Assembly: GCA_902763685.1 (NCBI GenBank)
Contig: CACWTF010000002.1
Span: 1 to 64,000, forward strand
DNA: 64,000 bases
Reading direction: 5' to 3'
Origin: a methanogenic archaeon
Lineage (GTDB): Archaea > Thermoplasmatota > Thermoplasmata > Methanomassiliicoccales > Methanomethylophilaceae
The notes below the pieces were generated by a model that was given only the letters and a program-made list of their open reading frames with translations, did not search any database and was not told the DNA's origin. Positions 1 through 8,730 of the stretch are shown one piece after another; position 1 is the stretch's first letter, and every line of letters begins with the position of its first letter. Both the position numbers and the translations under genes were made by a program.

Positions 1-400
1 CGAATCGTCGAAACTGGTCGGACAGACCCGCGACGGCCAGGACATGTACAGGGTATCCTACCTTGTCCGTCTCCCCGAGTTCCATCTCGGGGACATCGTC
101 CGGTACGGGAAGAAGTACTATCTCCTCACCCGCATCTCCAATTCCGGAGGGAAGATCAGGTCCCTCACCAATTTCCAGGAGACCACCGTCAGGCGTCCCA
201 ACATGCCTGAGCTCAAGGTCTACGCAAAAGCCTCCGAACTGGAGGCGGCCGATGTGATATCGCAGTCCTACGGCGAGATCCAGATCATGGATCCCTCTAA
301 CTATTCCATGAAGGATGTGCTGGTGCCCAAGGATGCGGTCATCGGAGAATCAGTCAAAGTCGTGAGGATCGACGGGATCCTCTATTATGTCCCCCAGTGA
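1..400 (+). CDS. nmd3: NMD3-family ribosome export/assembly protein, 3' end only
   Basis: Partial gene cut by the left window edge; the frame is open from base 2 to the TGA at 398-400, giving about 132 residues. The text KLVGQT.DG followed by YRVSYLVRLPEF and GDIV matches the C-terminal part of archaeal and eukaryotic NMD3, the protein that in eukaryotes brings the large ribosomal subunit to the export machinery. In archaea it is a conserved protein probably acting in 50S maturation or quality control (family knowledge). The N-terminal zinc-finger region lies outside the window. An internal ATG at 44 is not the real start, because homology continues upstream of it. The fumarase alpha gene begins 9 bases after the stop, so the genes may be cotranscribed. 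Confidence 0.8.
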   Translation, partial: ESSKLVGQTRDGQDMYRVSYLVRLPEFHLGDIVRYGKKYYLLTRISNSGGKIRSLTNFQETTVRRPNMPELKVYAKASELEAADVISQSYGEIQIMDPSNYSMKDVLVPKDAVIGESVKVVRIDGILYYVPQ

Positions 401-409
401 GGCTTACCA

Positions 410-1282
410 ATGGTAGTCAAATTACCCGAACCAACCGAGAAAGTCGTTGAGAACATCCTGCGTCTCGCCAACACCAAGCTGCCCGAGGATATCGGGTGGG
501 CGCTGGAGGCCGCGGCCGGATGGGAGACCAATCCCACCGCACAGTCGCAGATAGGGGCGATCCTGGAGAACGTCCGCAAGGCCGAGCACATGTACAAACC
601 CATGTGCCAGGATACCGGTATTCCGATATTCTACGTCCGCGGGAAGTTCGATTCCTCCATCGCGAAGGACATCGCCCAGGCGGTGGAGAACTGCACCAAG
701 GCGATCCCCATGCGTCCCAACACCGTGGATCCCATCATCCGTATCAACAACGGCAACAATCTCGGTCCCGGCATGCCCGCAGTACACTACATCCCCACTG
801 ACGACGATTTCACCGAGATCTCCGTCATGCTGAAGGGTGCGGGTTCGGAGAACATGACCCGTCTGAAGATGCTCAACCCCTCTGACGGTATCGAGGGTGT
901 GAAGAAGTTCATCATCGACTCCGTCATCGATGCGGGTGGCAGGCCCTGCCCTCCCGGAATCGTCGGGGTCGGAATCGGAGGTACCGCGGACGAGTGCGTG
1001 GCAATGGCCAAACGCGCTCTGATGGAACCCCTCGACATGGAGGACCCGGATCCGGAGATACAGGCCCTCGAGGAGGAGCTCTTCGTCAAGATAAATTCCA
1101 GCGGACTCGGTCCCATGGGACTCGGAGGGGACACCACCGTCCTCGGTGTCAAGATCAGGAAGGCGTTCTGCCACACCGCAAGCCTTCCCGTTGCGGTCAA
1201 CATCGGCTGCTGGGCCACCCGCAGGGCGGTCGCGCGCATCACCGACAACGATGTGATCTATTCACAGGGGGTCAGGTTATGA
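410..1282 (+). CDS. fumA: Class I (4Fe-4S) fumarate hydratase, alpha subunit
   Basis: 290 residues, the usual size of the alpha chain of two-subunit fumarase/tartrate dehydratase. It interconverts fumarate and malate in the cytosol, part of the incomplete TCA pathway of methanogens. Candidate ligands of the oxygen-sensitive 4Fe-4S cluster are visible as Cys66 in CQDTGIP, Cys180 in GGRPCPPG and Cys267 in NIGCWATRR. The gene overlaps the beta subunit by ATGA (1279-1282), so the two are translationally coupled. The family also contains tartrate dehydratase and some other hydro-lyases; fumarase is preferred because this is the standard archaeal arrangement. No strong Shine-Dalgarno site is seen in the 9-base gap after nmd3. 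Confidence 0.93.
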   Translation: MVVKLPEPTEKVVENILRLANTKLPEDIGWALEAAAGWETNPTAQSQIGAILENVRKAEHMYKPMCQDTGIPIFYVRGKFDSSIAKDIAQAVENCTKAIPMRPNTVDPIIRINNGNNLGPGMPAVHYIPTDDDFTEISVMLKGAGSENMTRLKMLNPSDGIEGVKKFIIDSVIDAGGRPCPPGIVGVGIGGTADECVAMAKRALMEPLDMEDPDPEIQALEEELFVKINSSGLGPMGLGGDTTVLGVKIRKAFCHTASLPVAVNIGCWATRRAVARITDNDVIYSQGVRL

Positions 1283-1857
1283 GGTCCCTCTACGCACCCT
1301 TCGACGAGAAGACCGTCAGGTCCCTCAAGCTCGGGGAGATCGTCAACATCACCGGAGCGGTCGTCACCGGCAGGGACGAGGTCCATATCCGTGCCCTTGA
1401 GTACCTCGACGAAGGAAAGGAGGTCCCCCAGTGCCTCAACGAGGCGGTCCTCTATCACTGCGGACCCATCATGGTGCAGGACGACAAGGGCACCTGGTCC
1501 GTCGTGGCGGCAGGTCCCACCACCAGTGCCAGGATGAACACCCTCGAACCCCGTTTCATCAGGGAGTTCAAGATCCGTGCGATCATCGGCAAGGGCGGCA
1601 TGTCCAAGGAGGTCGCGGAGGCCATGAAGGAGGTCGGATGCGTATATCTAGCCGCCACCGGCGGTGCCGCGGTATCTTACGCTGAGGGACTCTCCCGCGT
1701 GACCGGATACGACTGGCTGGACCTCGGTATGCCCGAGGCATTATGGCATTTCCAGACCCGTGCACTCGGTCCCCTCGTGGTGGCCATCGATGCGGAAGGC
1801 AACAGCCTTTACGAAAAGGTCCGCGAGAAGGTCGCCGAGAATCTCAAGAAGCTTTAA
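1279..1857 (+). CDS. fumB: Class I fumarate hydratase, beta subunit
   Basis: 192 residues if started at the ATG inside the ATGA overlap with the alpha gene; the frame is open further upstream (to 994) but that part only shadows the alpha gene. It is the C-terminal swivelling domain of class I fumarase as a separate polypeptide, as in most archaea. Conserved stretches include the TTSARMNTLEP region, IGKGGMS and AATGGAAVSYAEG, which in this family form the active site together with the alpha chain. The stop at 1855-1857 lies three bases from the stop of the convergent surface-protein gene, so no separate terminator is obvious between them. Confidence 0.93.
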   Translation: MRSLYAPFDEKTVRSLKLGEIVNITGAVVTGRDEVHIRALEYLDEGKEVPQCLNEAVLYHCGPIMVQDDKGTWSVVAAGPTTSARMNTLEPRFIREFKIRAIIGKGGMSKEVAEAMKEVGCVYLAATGGAAVSYAEGLSRVTGYDWLDLGMPEALWHFQTRALGPLVVAIDAEGNSLYEKVREKVAENLKKL

Positions 1858-1860
1858 GCC

Positions 1861-2673
1861 TCAGTCTTCGATTCCCTTCGAGTTGCGCCTGACCATGATA
1901 TAGGATATCAGTACGAGGATCAGTCCTACCGCGACTCCGAGCATCATGAGTGCGTGATAAGTGGTCATTCCGTAGAATGTGGGGATCTCCTTCTCGACCA
2001 TCGTGACGCTGTGTGTGGTCTGCCCGTTGAAGGTGACATTATCTTCAGTAACGGACTGGTATCCATTACAGGAGACTTTGATGCGGTATATTCCGTAGGG
2101 AAGGTTGGTGAAAGTATATTTTCCGTCAGACTGGGTTTCACCGGAGAACTCTTGGGAACTATCTTTGTCTTCAAGGGTTATCATCGCATTCCTAAGGAAT
2201 CTGTCAGTACCTTTCACAGTGAATTCCACGTCTTCGTGACCGAGTATCAGTACGATGCCGTGATAAAGATCGGATCCAAGCTGATATGTGGTTCCGGTAA
2301 CCCCTTCGAGGTCGAGTCTCAGATGATTGGTACCTGAGATGGCGCTGATCCTCTCGGGCATGCTCTGGGCGATATAATCTATGTCGGTGAAGTAGATATT
2401 GAATGTATCCAGACTGGTATATTCCGAAGTCAGAGTAAAAGTGAATTTGCCTTCGTCGTCTACGATTGCTTTGATGGGTTCCAGGGACTCAGCAGTATTG
2501 TTGAGATTGATCTCTATACCCTTTGCTGGAGTATTGGGGGACCCTGCCATCCCGACGTAGCCGGTGATGGTGGTTACAGATGTGGCATCCGAGCTGTCGC
2601 TGTCAGCGAATATCACGACTGTCGAGGATAGCAGTGCGGCGACGAAAACGAAAGCGAACAGCTTGCGGTGCAT
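1861..2673 (-). CDS. Secreted/surface protein with carboxypeptidase-regulatory-like domain and C-terminal membrane anchor
   Basis: 270 residues from the ATG at 2673 (MHRKLFAF); an upstream TTG at 2697 would add eight residues but sits in the TATA region and is unlikely. Residues about 2-24 form a signal peptide followed by an Asp/Ser-rich stretch (ADSDSSDATS). A C-terminal segment near residue 245 (ALMMLGVAVGLILVLISYIM) is a membrane anchor ending in a short charged tail. The middle contains beta-rich segments; the piece with GETQSDGKYTFTNLPYG is the classic carboxypeptidase-regulatory-like fold, and one NVT glycosylation sequon is present. Architecture suggests an extracellular protein held in the membrane. 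Function unknown; it resembles the 272-aa protein at 49282-50100 in layout but not clearly in sequence. Confidence 0.75.
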   Translation of the reverse strand: MHRKLFAFVFVAALLSSTVVIFADSDSSDATSVTTITGYVGMAGSPNTPAKGIEINLNNTAESLEPIKAIVDDEGKFTFTLTSEYTSLDTFNIYFTDIDYIAQSMPERISAISGTNHLRLDLEGVTGTTYQLGSDLYHGIVLILGHEDVEFTVKGTDRFLRNAMITLEDKDSSQEFSGETQSDGKYTFTNLPYGIYRIKVSCNGYQSVTEDNVTFNGQTTHSVTMVEKEIPTFYGMTTYHALMMLGVAVGLILVLISYIMVRRNSKGIED

Positions 2674-2695
2674 CTGTGTTCGTAATGGAGTTCTC

Positions 2696-2713
2696 AATAT
2701 ATTTTTTTATATG
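2696..2713 (-). promoter_or_regulatory. TATA-box region for the leftward surface-protein gene
   Basis: A/T-only run (reverse strand ATATAAAAAAATATATT) centred about 30 bases before the ATG at 2673, the normal archaeal TATA spacing for a leaderless or nearly leaderless transcript. Confidence 0.5.
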
Positions 2714-2742
2714 ATATGGGGGAGCTTTTGGCCCAACGGAAA

Positions 2743-2752
2743 CTTAAATATA
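2743..2752 (+). promoter_or_regulatory. TATA box for the large Lhr helicase gene
   Basis: CTTAAATATA lies 48-57 bases before the ATG at 2800. A start of transcription about 25 bases downstream would leave a short leader containing the purine-rich site GAGGGGGA at 2785-2792, which also argues for ATG 2800 over the in-frame TTG at 2794. Confidence 0.5.
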
Positions 2753-2799
2753 GGCGCTAGGGTTAGGTCACGCGATTCCACATCGAGGGGGAGTTGGTT

Positions 2800-5700
2800 A
2801 TGGAGAAGATTAGTAAAGTTCACTCGACCGAAGAGGTCCTTGGCCTGATGGAACCGTTGGTTTCCAAGTGGTTCCACGAGAGATTCGATTCCCTTACCGA
2901 ACCCCAGTCGATGGCCATCCCCGTCATCCATGAGCGCAAGAGCGTCCTCATTTCTTCCCCTACCGGTTCCGGAAAGACCCTTACCGCCTTCACCAGCATT
3001 CTCAACCAGCTGATCAAATACTCCAACGAAGGCACCCTCGAGGAGAAGATCTACTGTATCTACATCTCCCCCCTCAAAGCATTGGCCAACGATGTTAAGC
3101 GTAACCTGAGCGACCCCCTCACCCAGATGAAAGAACTCGCCGCCAGGGAGGGAATGAATGTGCCAGACATCCGTGTCGCTGTACGTTCGGGAGACACTCC
3201 CCAGAACGAGAGGCAGAAGATGGTCCGCCATCCTCCGCACATCCTCATCACCACCCCCGAGTCGATGGCCCTCATCCTCGCATCCCCCAAATTCAAGGAG
3301 AACCTGAAGAACATCGAGTGGGTGATCCTCGACGAGATCCACGATATATGCGATTCCAAGAGGGGAGCATTCCTCTCCCTCACCCTAGAGATGCTCCGTT
3401 CCTACTGCGAGCACGATTTCACCAGGATCGGACTGTCCGCTACCGTGGCCCCCATCGAGGAGGTGGCGAAGTACCTGGTCGGATTCGGACCGGACGGTGA
3501 GGCACGCGATGTGGTCCTCATCCAATCCAGTTCCAAGAAGATCCTCGATCTGAAGGTGATCTGTCCCACCGACGACATGACCGCGCTGCCCACCGATGTG
3601 GTCAGTTCGATGATGTACGACCGCCTCAAGGAGCTGGTCGATGCCCACGAGACCACCCTGATCTTCACCAACACCCGTTCCGGTGCGGAGGCCGTCGTCT
3701 ACAAACTGAAGGAGAGGGGACTGGAGAACATCGAGGTCCACCACAGCTCCCTCGGAAAGGACACCCGTCTCGACGTGGAGGAGCGTCTGAAGAACGGGGA
3801 GATCAAGTGCGTCGTGTCCTCCACCTCGCTCGAACTGGGTATCGACATCGGTTCGGTGGATCTGGTGTGCCAGATCGGTTCCCCCAAATCCGTCGCCAAG
3901 GGACTCCAGAGGATCGGAAGGAGCGGTCACAGCTTCGGTAAGATCGCCAAGGGACGTCTCATAGTCTTCGATCCAGACGACCTCTCCGAGTGTGCCGTCA
4001 TGTGCAGGGCCGCCCACCGCAACGATATCGACCGTGTCGGTATCCCCGAGAACTGTCTCGATGTTCTCTCGCAGGCCGTCGTCGGTATGAGCATCGACCG
4101 CCGCTGGGACGTCGAGGAGGCATTCCAGGTCGTAAGGTCGTCGTACTGCTACCACCGTCTGCCCCGCGAGAAGTTCATGAACGTCCTGGACTACCTCGGG
4201 AGCAAGGAGGAGCACGAGGGCGTCTACTCGAAGATATGGTACGACACCGACAACATGCAGTTCGGTAAGAAGAAGGGTGCCCGTATGATCTACTTCATGA
4301 ATCTGGGTACCATTCCGGAAGAGGCCAACTACCGTGTCATCACCAGCTACGGTTCCGTGGCCGGGGAGCTCTCCGAGAAGTTCGTCGAGAGGCTGTCGCC
4401 CGGCGATGTCTTCGTCCTCGGTGGAAGGAGTCTGGAGTTCGTACGTTCCAAGGGGATGACCGCCTTCGTCAAGGAGGCCAACGGAAGGAAGCCCACCGTC
4501 CCCTCCTGGGCGGGAGAGATGCTGCCCCGTTCGTTCGACCTGTCCATGGATGTCGCCAGGTTCAGGAAGGAGATGTCGCAGGTCATCGCCGACAAATCCC
4601 CCGACCGTCTCGAGAGACTGTCCCAGGAGTTCGATATCGATACCGGTTCCGCCCGTTCCCTCGTGTCCTATTTCAGCGAGCAGGCGGCCGTTGCCGGATT
4701 CATCCCGGACATCGACAGGCTGGCTATCGAGGAGTACATCGACCCCTCCGGCAACCAGAGGATCATCTTCCATTATCCGTTCGGAAGGCGTGTGAACGAT
4801 GCCCTCTCCAGGGGTTACGCCTACCGCATCACCACTCTCACCGGTGCCAACGTCTCGGTCACCATCACCGACGACAACTTCATGATCGGCACCACCCACA
4901 AGATCGACATCAGCACCATCCCCTCGATGCTGAACACCCGCGACCTGGAAGCGGTCCTGAGGAAGGCCGTCAAGGACTCGGAGATATTCAAGCTGAGGTT
5001 CAGGCACACCGCCTCCCGCAGTTTCATGATCCTCCGTAACTACATGGGGCGCTCCATCTCCGTCAACCGCCAGCAGATGCGTTCCGCCTACCTCCTGGAG
5101 ACCCTGCGCGACATGGATAACGAACCCGTCATCGAGGAGACCTACAGGGAGATCCTCGAAGACGATATGGATATCAACAATGCCAGGGTCGTACTCGAGA
5201 TGATGGAGCGCGGAGAGATGAAGGTCACCACCATCCCCTTCACCGGCACCCCGTCCCCCTTCGCCCACACTGTCATCCTTTCCGGATTCTCGGATATCGT
5301 GCTGATGGAGGACCGCACCGCCCTGCTGAAGGAGCTCCACAGGAAGGTCCTGGAGAGGGCCCTCGGGGACAACATCAGGGAATTCGAGTTCGATCCCGAC
5401 CAGGTCACCCAGTATTTCAGGCAGAAGATCGGCAGGGTCACCTGCAAGGACGACATCCCCAAACTCCTGGCCCGCACAGGTCCGCTCCAGGTCATGCGCG
5501 AGCGCGGTAGGAACATCTATCCGTACTGCGACCCGGACAAGAAGACCGTCGACGGCTGGGTGCGCGAACTGGTCCGCGAAGGACGCATCGGCACCGTGTT
5601 CCTCGACGAGATGCACGTGGTACCCGCCGACGAGGTGGAGACCTATGCCGTCGCCACGGTCCGTGACCGTTCCCTCAACGAGGTGGATAAGCAGGTTTAT

Positions 5701-8163
5701 GCTTTGATCGGTCAGAACACCCTGCTCAGCGAGGTCCATTCCCAGGTGGACCTGTCCGAGGACATAGTCTTCAGGTCCATCCGCAAACTGGAATCCATGT
5801 ATCTCATCACCCGTACCGACGTCACCGAGAACAACCGTTGGTACTTCTCGCGCCGCGACCCCCCGTCCGGCAACAGGTCGGAAGCGGTGGACCATGTGGT
5901 GCTGAGGTATCTCGGTTGCTTCGCACCGACCACCGTGCAGGAGGCGGCGTTCGCCCTCAACCTTCCCGAGAACGAGGTGGAATCCTCCCTCAACTCTCTG
6001 GTGGCCAGCGGCGAGGTCCGCCAGGGTCAGTTCCTGGTGTCCGAGAACCAGCAGTACATGCTGACCTCCGACCATCTCAAGCTCCGTTCCGGCAGCACCA
6101 ACATCTACGATTACGAATCCGTGGAGAACTACAGGATGACCAAGGGAGAATCCTTCGATTCCATCGAGGACTTTTTCAAGTTCTATGTGACCGCCGGATT
6201 CGAGATAGATGTCTTCAGCAGGGTACGCAACTTCGACATCGCCGAATGGCAGAAGATGCGTGCGGATGGGCGTATAGTGCTCGGACGTTTCTGCCGCGGG
6301 CGTGTCAGGTACATGCTCGCCGAGGATGCAGACAAATATGCATATTTCAGAGTCGATTCGACGGAGTCCCAGGATGCTGATATCCTCAGCAGGATCGAGG
6401 GCTCGGGCAGCGGTATCACCCTCAGGGAGCTGGTGGCCGCCACGGGACTCGACAAGGAGAAGGTCAAGGAATCCGTCTCCCGTCTCGACCGTTCCCTGAA
6501 GATCGTCAGGGCTTACAGCGAGAGGGAGGACTGGGGTACCGAGAACCTTTATGTAGCATACAGTCCCAGACCGTTGGATTCCAGTCCCGAGGACGAGATC
6601 GTCGAGAAGGCCATCCGTGCTTACGGCCCCATACCCACCATGGCCGTGAGGTATCTGGTGAACATCCCCGACGACGAGATCGCATCCGCGGTCAGCAGGA
6701 TCGGTGCCGTCCAGATCCTGGTCGGCGCGGGACAGATGCCCATGTACATCATGCCCGACGAGCTCCCCGCACTGGATGCCGCACCGCCCGCCCCCACGGA
6801 CGTACGCATCCTGTCGCTGTTCGACCCCGACCTCGGATCCAAATGGGCGGAGATCTCCTCCCGTTACGGCGACAAGTGGATCTACCCCGTCGTCAAGGGC
6901 TCCAGGATCATAGGGGCCATGGAGATCTGGGAGATGTCGGGATGCGTGGAGATAAGGTCCCTGGACATCGACAACCCGGAGCTCCTGCCCGACGCACTCG
7001 CCGCGGTCGACCGGTTCATGGAGTTCTACGAGCAGAAGGGTGTGGGCATCGTCAGGATCCGCGAGGTCCTGTCCACCGACGCCGCCCAGCTGGGCGAGGG
7101 CATCGCCAAGTCCCTCCGGGATGCCGGATACGTCCTTGTCAACGGATTCTATGCCAAAGGTAAGTTCGTCACCCGCGTCATGTCCCGCGACGAGATGTAC
7201 AGCTATGTCTTCCGCAAGCAGCGTCTGGAGAAGACCTCCCGCTACGGGACCCTCGAGGATCTGCTGGCCTCCAGGGGATATATACGCAGCGATCAGGAAC
7301 TCCCCTGCCGTGTGTCCGCGCGCACCAGCATCAAGAAGCAGATGGAGCTGGGTCTCATCGTGAAGAGTATCCTCTGTCCCGCATACGTGGGGTACGCCAC
7401 GACCGAACTCCTCTCCCTCTACTGTGCGGCCAAGAAGGCCCCGCTCTCCGAGGAATGCATCGTCTTGAAAAAGGTAGTGAGGGAGCACCAGCCCATCAGC
7501 AAGAAGGAGCTGGTCATGCGTTCCCCCTACTCCTACAAGGTCACCAACGAGACCATATCGGAACTCACCCGCAGGTCCATCATCTACGTCGACGGCAACT
7601 CCGCATACTGCATGACGCCGGAGTGCGGGCTCTCCCAGGAGGACGCCCTGATGGAGGTGGCCAAATGGCACTTCCGCGACTTCGGTATCTTCTCCGCGGA
7701 GCATCTGTCCCAGTTCCTGGACATCCGTATGGGTCCCACCCGTAAGATCCTGGGCAAACTGGAAGAGGAGGGATTCGTATCCAAGGGATTCCTGGTCGAA
7801 GGCGACCCCAGTCTCTACTGGATGCTCTCGGAGGATGTCGATTCCCGTATCCGTCCCTTCACCGGTATGTTCCTGCTCAACACGCAGGACAACCTCAGCC
7901 TCTATCTGAGGGATTACATCAAGAAGGAGTGCGGAGGCACGGTCACCGCCATATTCTCCGGCACGAAGATCATCGGCCATTTCAAGGGCAAACTCACCCC
8001 GACCGCCGCCAAGGTGGACGAGTTCGAGGGCAGCGATCTAGCAAGGAAATACCTTGACGACACCGCCCGCATCTACGGGGTCTCCCTGAAGAAGGGTACC
8101 GATCAGGCAGACGACGATTGGGACGCCTGCGAATTCTATTCCAAGACAAACCCCGGCCTGTGA
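2800..8163 (+). CDS. lhr: Very long Lhr-type superfamily 2 helicase with extended winged-helix/YcaQ-like C-terminal region
   Basis: 1787 residues, about twice the usual archaeal Lhr. The N-terminal half is a complete Lhr core: Q-motif (LTEPQ), Walker A SPTGSGKT near residue 55, DEIH near 180, SAT near 214, and motif VI QRIGRSGH near 370. It is followed by a helical/DEAD-associated region containing IIFHYPFGRRVNDALS near 650. From about residue 890 there are repeated winged-helix-like segments, and around 1333-1420 a segment beginning RILSLFDPDLG that resembles the HTH_42 (YcaQ/AlkX-like) domain. In bacteria the equivalent Lhr C-terminal domain is tied to DNA repair and DNA glycosylase activity; that link is family knowledge, not shown here. 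Likely role is a 3'-5' DNA or RNA-DNA helicase in repair. Start ATG 2800 is chosen because of the purine-rich RBS. Confidence 0.88.
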   Translation: MEKISKVHSTEEVLGLMEPLVSKWFHERFDSLTEPQSMAIPVIHERKSVLISSPTGSGKTLTAFTSILNQLIKYSNEGTLEEKIYCIYISPLKALANDVKRNLSDPLTQMKELAAREGMNVPDIRVAVRSGDTPQNERQKMVRHPPHILITTPESMALILASPKFKENLKNIEWVILDEIHDICDSKRGAFLSLTLEMLRSYCEHDFTRIGLSATVAPIEEVAKYLVGFGPDGEARDVVLIQSSSKKILDLKVICPTDDMTALPTDVVSSMMYDRLKELVDAHETTLIFTNTRSGAEAVVYKLKERGLENIEVHHSSLGKDTRLDVEERLKNGEIKCVVSSTSLELGIDIGSVDLVCQIGSPKSVAKGLQRIGRSGHSFGKIAKGRLIVFDPDDLSECAVMCRAAHRNDIDRVGIPENCLDVLSQAVVGMSIDRRWDVEEAFQVVRSSYCYHRLPREKFMNVLDYLGSKEEHEGVYSKIWYDTDNMQFGKKKGARMIYFMNLGTIPEEANYRVITSYGSVAGELSEKFVERLSPGDVFVLGGRSLEFVRSKGMTAFVKEANGRKPTVPSWAGEMLPRSFDLSMDVARFRKEMSQVIADKSPDRLERLSQEFDIDTGSARSLVSYFSEQAAVAGFIPDIDRLAIEEYIDPSGNQRIIFHYPFGRRVNDALSRGYAYRITTLTGANVSVTITDDNFMIGTTHKIDISTIPSMLNTRDLEAVLRKAVKDSEIFKLRFRHTASRSFMILRNYMGRSISVNRQQMRSAYLLETLRDMDNEPVIEETYREILEDDMDINNARVVLEMMERGEMKVTTIPFTGTPSPFAHTVILSGFSDIVLMEDRTALLKELHRKVLERALGDNIREFEFDPDQVTQYFRQKIGRVTCKDDIPKLLARTGPLQVMRERGRNIYPYCDPDKKTVDGWVRELVREGRIGTVFLDEMHVVPADEVETYAVATVRDRSLNEVDKQVYALIGQNTLLSEVHSQVDLSEDIVFRSIRKLESMYLITRTDVTENNRWYFSRRDPPSGNRSEAVDHVVLRYLGCFAPTTVQEAAFALNLPENEVESSLNSLVASGEVRQGQFLVSENQQYMLTSDHLKLRSGSTNIYDYESVENYRMTKGESFDSIEDFFKFYVTAGFEIDVFSRVRNFDIAEWQKMRADGRIVLGRFCRGRVRYMLAEDADKYAYFRVDSTESQDADILSRIEGSGSGITLRELVAATGLDKEKVKESVSRLDRSLKIVRAYSEREDWGTENLYVAYSPRPLDSSPEDEIVEKAIRAYGPIPTMAVRYLVNIPDDEIASAVSRIGAVQILVGAGQMPMYIMPDELPALDAAPPAPTDVRILSLFDPDLGSKWAEISSRYGDKWIYPVVKGSRIIGAMEIWEMSGCVEIRSLDIDNPELLPDALAAVDRFMEFYEQKGVGIVRIREVLSTDAAQLGEGIAKSLRDAGYVLVNGFYAKGKFVTRVMSRDEMYSYVFRKQRLEKTSRYGTLEDLLASRGYIRSDQELPCRVSARTSIKKQMELGLIVKSILCPAYVGYATTELLSLYCAAKKAPLSEECIVLKKVVREHQPISKKELVMRSPYSYKVTNETISELTRRSIIYVDGNSAYCMTPECGLSQEDALMEVAKWHFRDFGIFSAEHLSQFLDIRMGPTRKILGKLEEEGFVSKGFLVEGDPSLYWMLSEDVDSRIRPFTGMFLLNTQDNLSLYLRDYIKKECGGTVTAIFSGTKIIGHFKGKLTPTAAKVDEFEGSDLARKYLDDTARIYGVSLKKGTDQADDDWDACEFYSKTNPGL

Positions 8164-8214
8164 TCGCGGGTCAGGGTCTGTCTCCGTTTTCCTTGTCATT
8201 CTGGATTTGTCAAT

Positions 8215-8228
8215 TTAACATATGTTAA
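8215..8228. repeat. 14-bp perfect palindrome TTAACATATGTTAA
   Basis: Perfect dyad in the AT-rich gap 8164-8331, followed by a partial copy (TGTTAACATA, 8224-8233). It lies about 105 bases upstream of the HTH regulator gene and could be an operator. No gene is seen in this gap. Confidence 0.5.
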
Positions 8229-8236
8229 CATAGATT

Positions 8237-8262
8237 ATTAGATGATACGACATTTATCTAAT
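8237..8262. repeat. Inverted repeat ATTAGAT ... ATCTAAT upstream of HTH gene
   Basis: Seven-base arms at 8237-8243 and 8256-8262 with a 12-base spacer. It is the second of three dyads between the end of lhr and the HTH gene, in sequence much richer in A/T than the flanking genes. Confidence 0.4.
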
Positions 8263-8297
8263 GATTATTAATTATGTAAGTCAAATATCTTGAATAC

Positions 8298-8329
8298 TAA
8301 TATTTATTAAGTGTATTGAAGATACAATA
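8298..8329 (+). promoter_or_regulatory. Promoter with operator-like dyad for the HTH regulator
   Basis: TAATATTTATTAAG (8298-8311) is a TATA box about 25-30 bases before the ATG at 8332. Immediately after it TATTG (8314-8318) and CAATA (8325-8329) form a dyad over the expected transcription start, which is the typical position of a repressor site. Autoregulation by the HTH protein it precedes is inference. Confidence 0.45.
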
Positions 8330-8331
8330 GC

Positions 8332-8730
8332 ATGAAGACCCCTTGCGAGATTGTCGTATGGTATGTTCTCCCCACAATCAGGAGAGAAATCGCCAAGGAG
8401 TTAGTGGACACGTTCCGCATGAAGCAGGTGGACGTGGGCCATCTTTTCGGCGTTACCGATGCAGCGATTTCGCAGTACCTCAAGAAGAAGAGGGGCGGAA
8501 ACGTATGGATCGAGTCCAGCGAGAGATACCCTGAATTTTTGGAAGAGATCAAGGTCAGTGCCAAAAGGATCTACGAGAACAACAGCGACATCGCGAAAGA
8601 GATGTGCAGGCTGTGCAGGTTCATCAAGAACATCGGCATCCTGGCAGAGGTATACAAGGGCTCTACCGGCGACGACCTTCCCCAGTGCGAGTGGGACGGC
8701 GAGATCATCACTCAGATAAAATCCGAGTGA
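8332..8730 (+). CDS. HTH transcriptional regulator, COG2522-like
   Basis: 132 residues. The opening residues TPCEIVVWYVLPTIRREIAKEL and the helix-turn-helix near residues 30-55 (MKQVDVGHLFGVTDAAISQYL) match the archaeal predicted regulator family COG2522. CRLCRF near residue 92 is a Cys-pair typical of the family. In some archaea this HTH domain is fused to a ThiN domain and controls thiamine genes (ThiR). Here no ThiN part is present, although thiC lies 2 kb away, so a thiamine link is only a possibility. It is preceded by an AT-rich region with three inverted repeats and probably reads a leaderless mRNA. The 3' end overlaps the convergent glycosylase gene by 19 bases. Confidence 0.72.
   Translation: MKTPCEIVVWYVLPTIRREIAKELVDTFRMKQVDVGHLFGVTDAAISQYLKKKRGGNVWIESSERYPEFLEEIKVSAKRIYENNSDIAKEMCRLCRFIKNIGILAEVYKGSTGDDLPQCEWDGEIITQIKSE

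Noticed and set aside
3385-7980. 1531-codon open frame on the minus strand opposite lhr
   Set aside because: Shadow caused by strong codon bias on the plus strand; low-complexity product rich in Gly, Asp, Val and His, no known motifs, and the plus-strand helicase is certain.
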